From Streptomyces violaceus (GTDB taxonomy: Bacteria; Actinomycetota; Actinomycetes; Streptomycetales; Streptomycetaceae), in the NCBI GenBank assembly GCA_000715635.1, contig KL569196.1, positions 26,051-32,262 on the forward strand: a DNA stretch of 6,212 nt, written 5' to 3'. Under the pieces are notes generated by a model. The model made no database searches and was not told where the DNA came from. It saw nothing but the letters and a program-made list of their open reading frames with translations. The position numbers were made by a program, and so were the translations under genes. Below, in pieces: positions 4,929-6,212 of the stretch (position 1 is the first letter of the stretch; each line of letters starts with the position of its first letter).

Positions 4929-6212
4929 ATGGCATTCAATCACTTACCGGCAGGCGTGCACGACGCCTTGGCTCCATTGTCCGTCACGCCAGTGACACAC
5001 TCGGTGCCGATGGCCAAGAATCACCGATCCGATCGAACCCCGACGGACCCCGCCTCCCGACCCGCGCCGGGCGTGGTCCTGGACCGGCTCGCGTCCGGTC
5101 CGAGCAGGGCTTCGCGCATTACTCATACGGAGCACTTGCCCCCGCGCGAGGGTCGGCATGCCGTCTGGCCGGACCGGATCCGCGCGGAAGTCGTCGCCGC
5201 CGTGCGCGCCGCGGGCATCGAACACCCCTGGGCCCATCAGGCGCGTGCGGCCGAGCACGCGCTGGACGGCGACTCGGTCGTCGTCGCCACGGGCACGGCC
5301 TCCGGCAAGTCCCTGGCGTACCTCGTGCCGGTTCTGTCCACCCTTCTGGAGGGCGCCGAGGCCCCGAACGGCCGCGGCGCGACCACCCTCTACCTGGCCC
5401 CCACCAAGGCCCTTGCGGCGGACCAGTGCCGTTCGGTGAAGGAACTTTCACATCCACTGGGCCATTCGGTGCGCGCGGCCGTCTACGACGGCGACACCCC
5501 GTTCGAGGAACGCGAATGGATCCGCCAGTACGGCAACTACGTCCTGACCAACCCGGACATGCTGCACCGCGGCATACTTCCGTCCCACCCCCGCTGGTCC
5601 TCCTTCCTGAAATCGCTGAAGTACGTCGTCATCGACGAGTGCCACACCTACCGCGGCGTGTTCGGCTCGCACGTCGCCCAGGTGCTGCGCCGACTGCGCC
5701 GCCTGTGCGCCCGCTACGGCGCCTCGCCCGTGTTCCTGCTGGCCTCCGCCACCGCCGCCGAGCCCTCGGTCGCGGCCCGCCGCCTCACCGGCCTGCCGGT
5801 GCTGGAGGTCGCCGACGACGCCTCCCCGCGCGGCGAACTGGTGTTCGCCCTGTGGGAGCCGCCGCTGACCGAGCTGCACGGCGAGAAGGGCGCCCCCGTC
5901 CGCCGCACGGCCACCGCCGAGGCCGCCGACCTGCTGACCGACCTCACCGTGCAGGGCGTGCGCTCGGTCGCCTTCGTGCGCTCCCGGCGCGGCGCCGAGC
6001 TGATCTCGGTCATCTCCCAGGAGCGCCTGGCCGAGGTCGACCGGTCGCTGGCCCGGCGTGTCGCGGCGTACCGGGGCGGCTATCTCCCGGAAGAACGGCG
6101 CGCACTCGAACACGCCCTCCATTCGGGTGAACTTCTGGGCCTCGCCGCGACGAACGCCCTCGAACTCGGCATCGACATCTCCGGCCTGGACGCGGTCGTC
6201 ATCGCCGGATAC
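4929..6212 (+). CDS. DECH-box helicase, actinobacterial secretion-neighbourhood family (partial at right edge)
   Basis: An open frame runs to the right edge, giving 428 residues from ATG 4929 or 401 from ATG 5010; the C-terminal part is missing. Superfamily 2 helicase motifs are clear (numbering from 4929): GTASGKS with Walker Lys127, APTKALAADQ as motif Ia, DECH at 236-239 as motif II, SAT at 273-275 as motif III, and ATNALELGID from 407 as motif V. Such proteins couple ATP hydrolysis to unwinding nucleic acid. It fits the actinobacterial DECH family (TIGR03817) named for lying near type II/Tad-like secretion genes, and is more distantly like YprA/Hrq1-type repair helicases. Start choice is open. 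I recall the longer N-terminus, beginning MAFNHLPAGVHD, from other Streptomyces, which favours 4929, but no good ribosome site precedes 4929, GTG 5004 or ATG 5010. The extension has weaker GC third-position bias than the body and carries an in-frame TTA at 4944-4946. Confidence 0.93.
   Translation, partial: MAFNHLPAGVHDALAPLSVTPVTHSVPMAKNHRSDRTPTDPASRPAPGVVLDRLASGPSRASRITHTEHLPPREGRHAVWPDRIRAEVVAAVRAAGIEHPWAHQARAAEHALDGDSVVVATGTASGKSLAYLVPVLSTLLEGAEAPNGRGATTLYLAPTKALAADQCRSVKELSHPLGHSVRAAVYDGDTPFEEREWIRQYGNYVLTNPDMLHRGILPSHPRWSSFLKSLKYVVIDECHTYRGVFGSHVAQVLRRLRRLCARYGASPVFLLASATAAEPSVAARRLTGLPVLEVADDASPRGELVFALWEPPLTELHGEKGAPVRRTATAEAADLLTDLTVQGVRSVAFVRSRRGAELISVISQERLAEVDRSLARRVAAYRGGYLPEERRALEHALHSGELLGLAATNALELGIDISGLDAVVIAGY
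4934..4981 (-). promoter_or_regulatory. Candidate bldG promoter region (two weak -10 elements)
   Basis: On the minus strand GACAAT (4981-4976) and TTGAAT (4939-4934), with TAAGTG just upstream at 4946-4941, are -10-like hexamers. They would give start sites about 120 and 80 bases upstream of the bldG GTG. From memory, S. coelicolor bldG has two mapped start sites at about those distances. I see no convincing -35 for either, so the assignment rests on position plus weak hexamers. Confidence 0.4.

Noticed and set aside
5448..6122. Minus-strand open frame of 224 codons opposite the helicase
   Set aside because: It is antisense to conserved helicase motifs II, III and V, with the Gly/Ala/Arg-rich composition of a shadow frame. 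A plus-strand frame at 4886-6130 is likewise a frame-shifted shadow of the helicase.
1..6212. Mobile elements, CRISPR arrays, tRNA or rRNA genes, phage or plasmid features
   Set aside because: No transposase, repeat-spacer pattern, cloverleaf, att-like duplication or composition break was seen. The whole window reads as core Streptomyces chromosome.

Overview
The window looks like a piece of a Streptomyces chromosome. The sequence is very GC-rich, codon third positions are almost always G or C, and the gene order (small lipoprotein, membrane pyrophosphatase, RsbW-like protein, BldG, divergent DECH helicase) is the bldG neighbourhood known from Streptomyces coelicolor (SCO3545 to SCO3550 in that genome, from memory). 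The proteins match what I recall of the S. coelicolor versions closely but not exactly, so this is probably another Streptomyces species.

Layout from left to right: (1) the N-terminal part of a SAM-dependent methyltransferase, minus strand, cut by the left edge (1-363); (2) a small secreted lipoprotein of unknown function, minus strand (482-1045), behind an unusually AT-rich patch that may hold its promoter or an operator; (3) a strong hairpin (1192-1229), the probable hppA terminator; (4) hppA, a complete K+-independent proton-pumping pyrophosphatase, minus strand (1258-3663); (5) a 274-base spacer holding the hppA leader, several small repeats and a terminator hairpin (3882-3911) for the gene upstream; (6) an RsbW-like anti-sigma factor, minus strand (3938-4375); (7) bldG, the anti-anti-sigma factor, minus strand (4509-4850), with a hairpin directly after its stop codon; (8) the first about 400 residues of a DECH-box helicase, plus strand, cut by the right edge.

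bldG and the anti-sigma gene form a two-gene partner-switching unit that, from published S. coelicolor work, controls aerial growth and antibiotic production. The hairpin between them is placed to set their relative expression. The helicase is read divergently. Its likely longest N-terminus carries a TTA leucine codon, the codon read by the developmental tRNA bldA, and this stretch also lies in the bldG promoter region. The pyrophosphatase couples PPi hydrolysis to proton pumping and is a metabolic neighbour rather than an obvious part of the switch.

I found no mobile elements, CRISPR arrays, tRNA or rRNA genes, and no wholly new system. The points most worth a second look are the TTA codon overlapping the bldG promoter region, the degenerate ATP-binding motifs of the anti-sigma factor, and the small repeats upstream of the lipoprotein and hppA.
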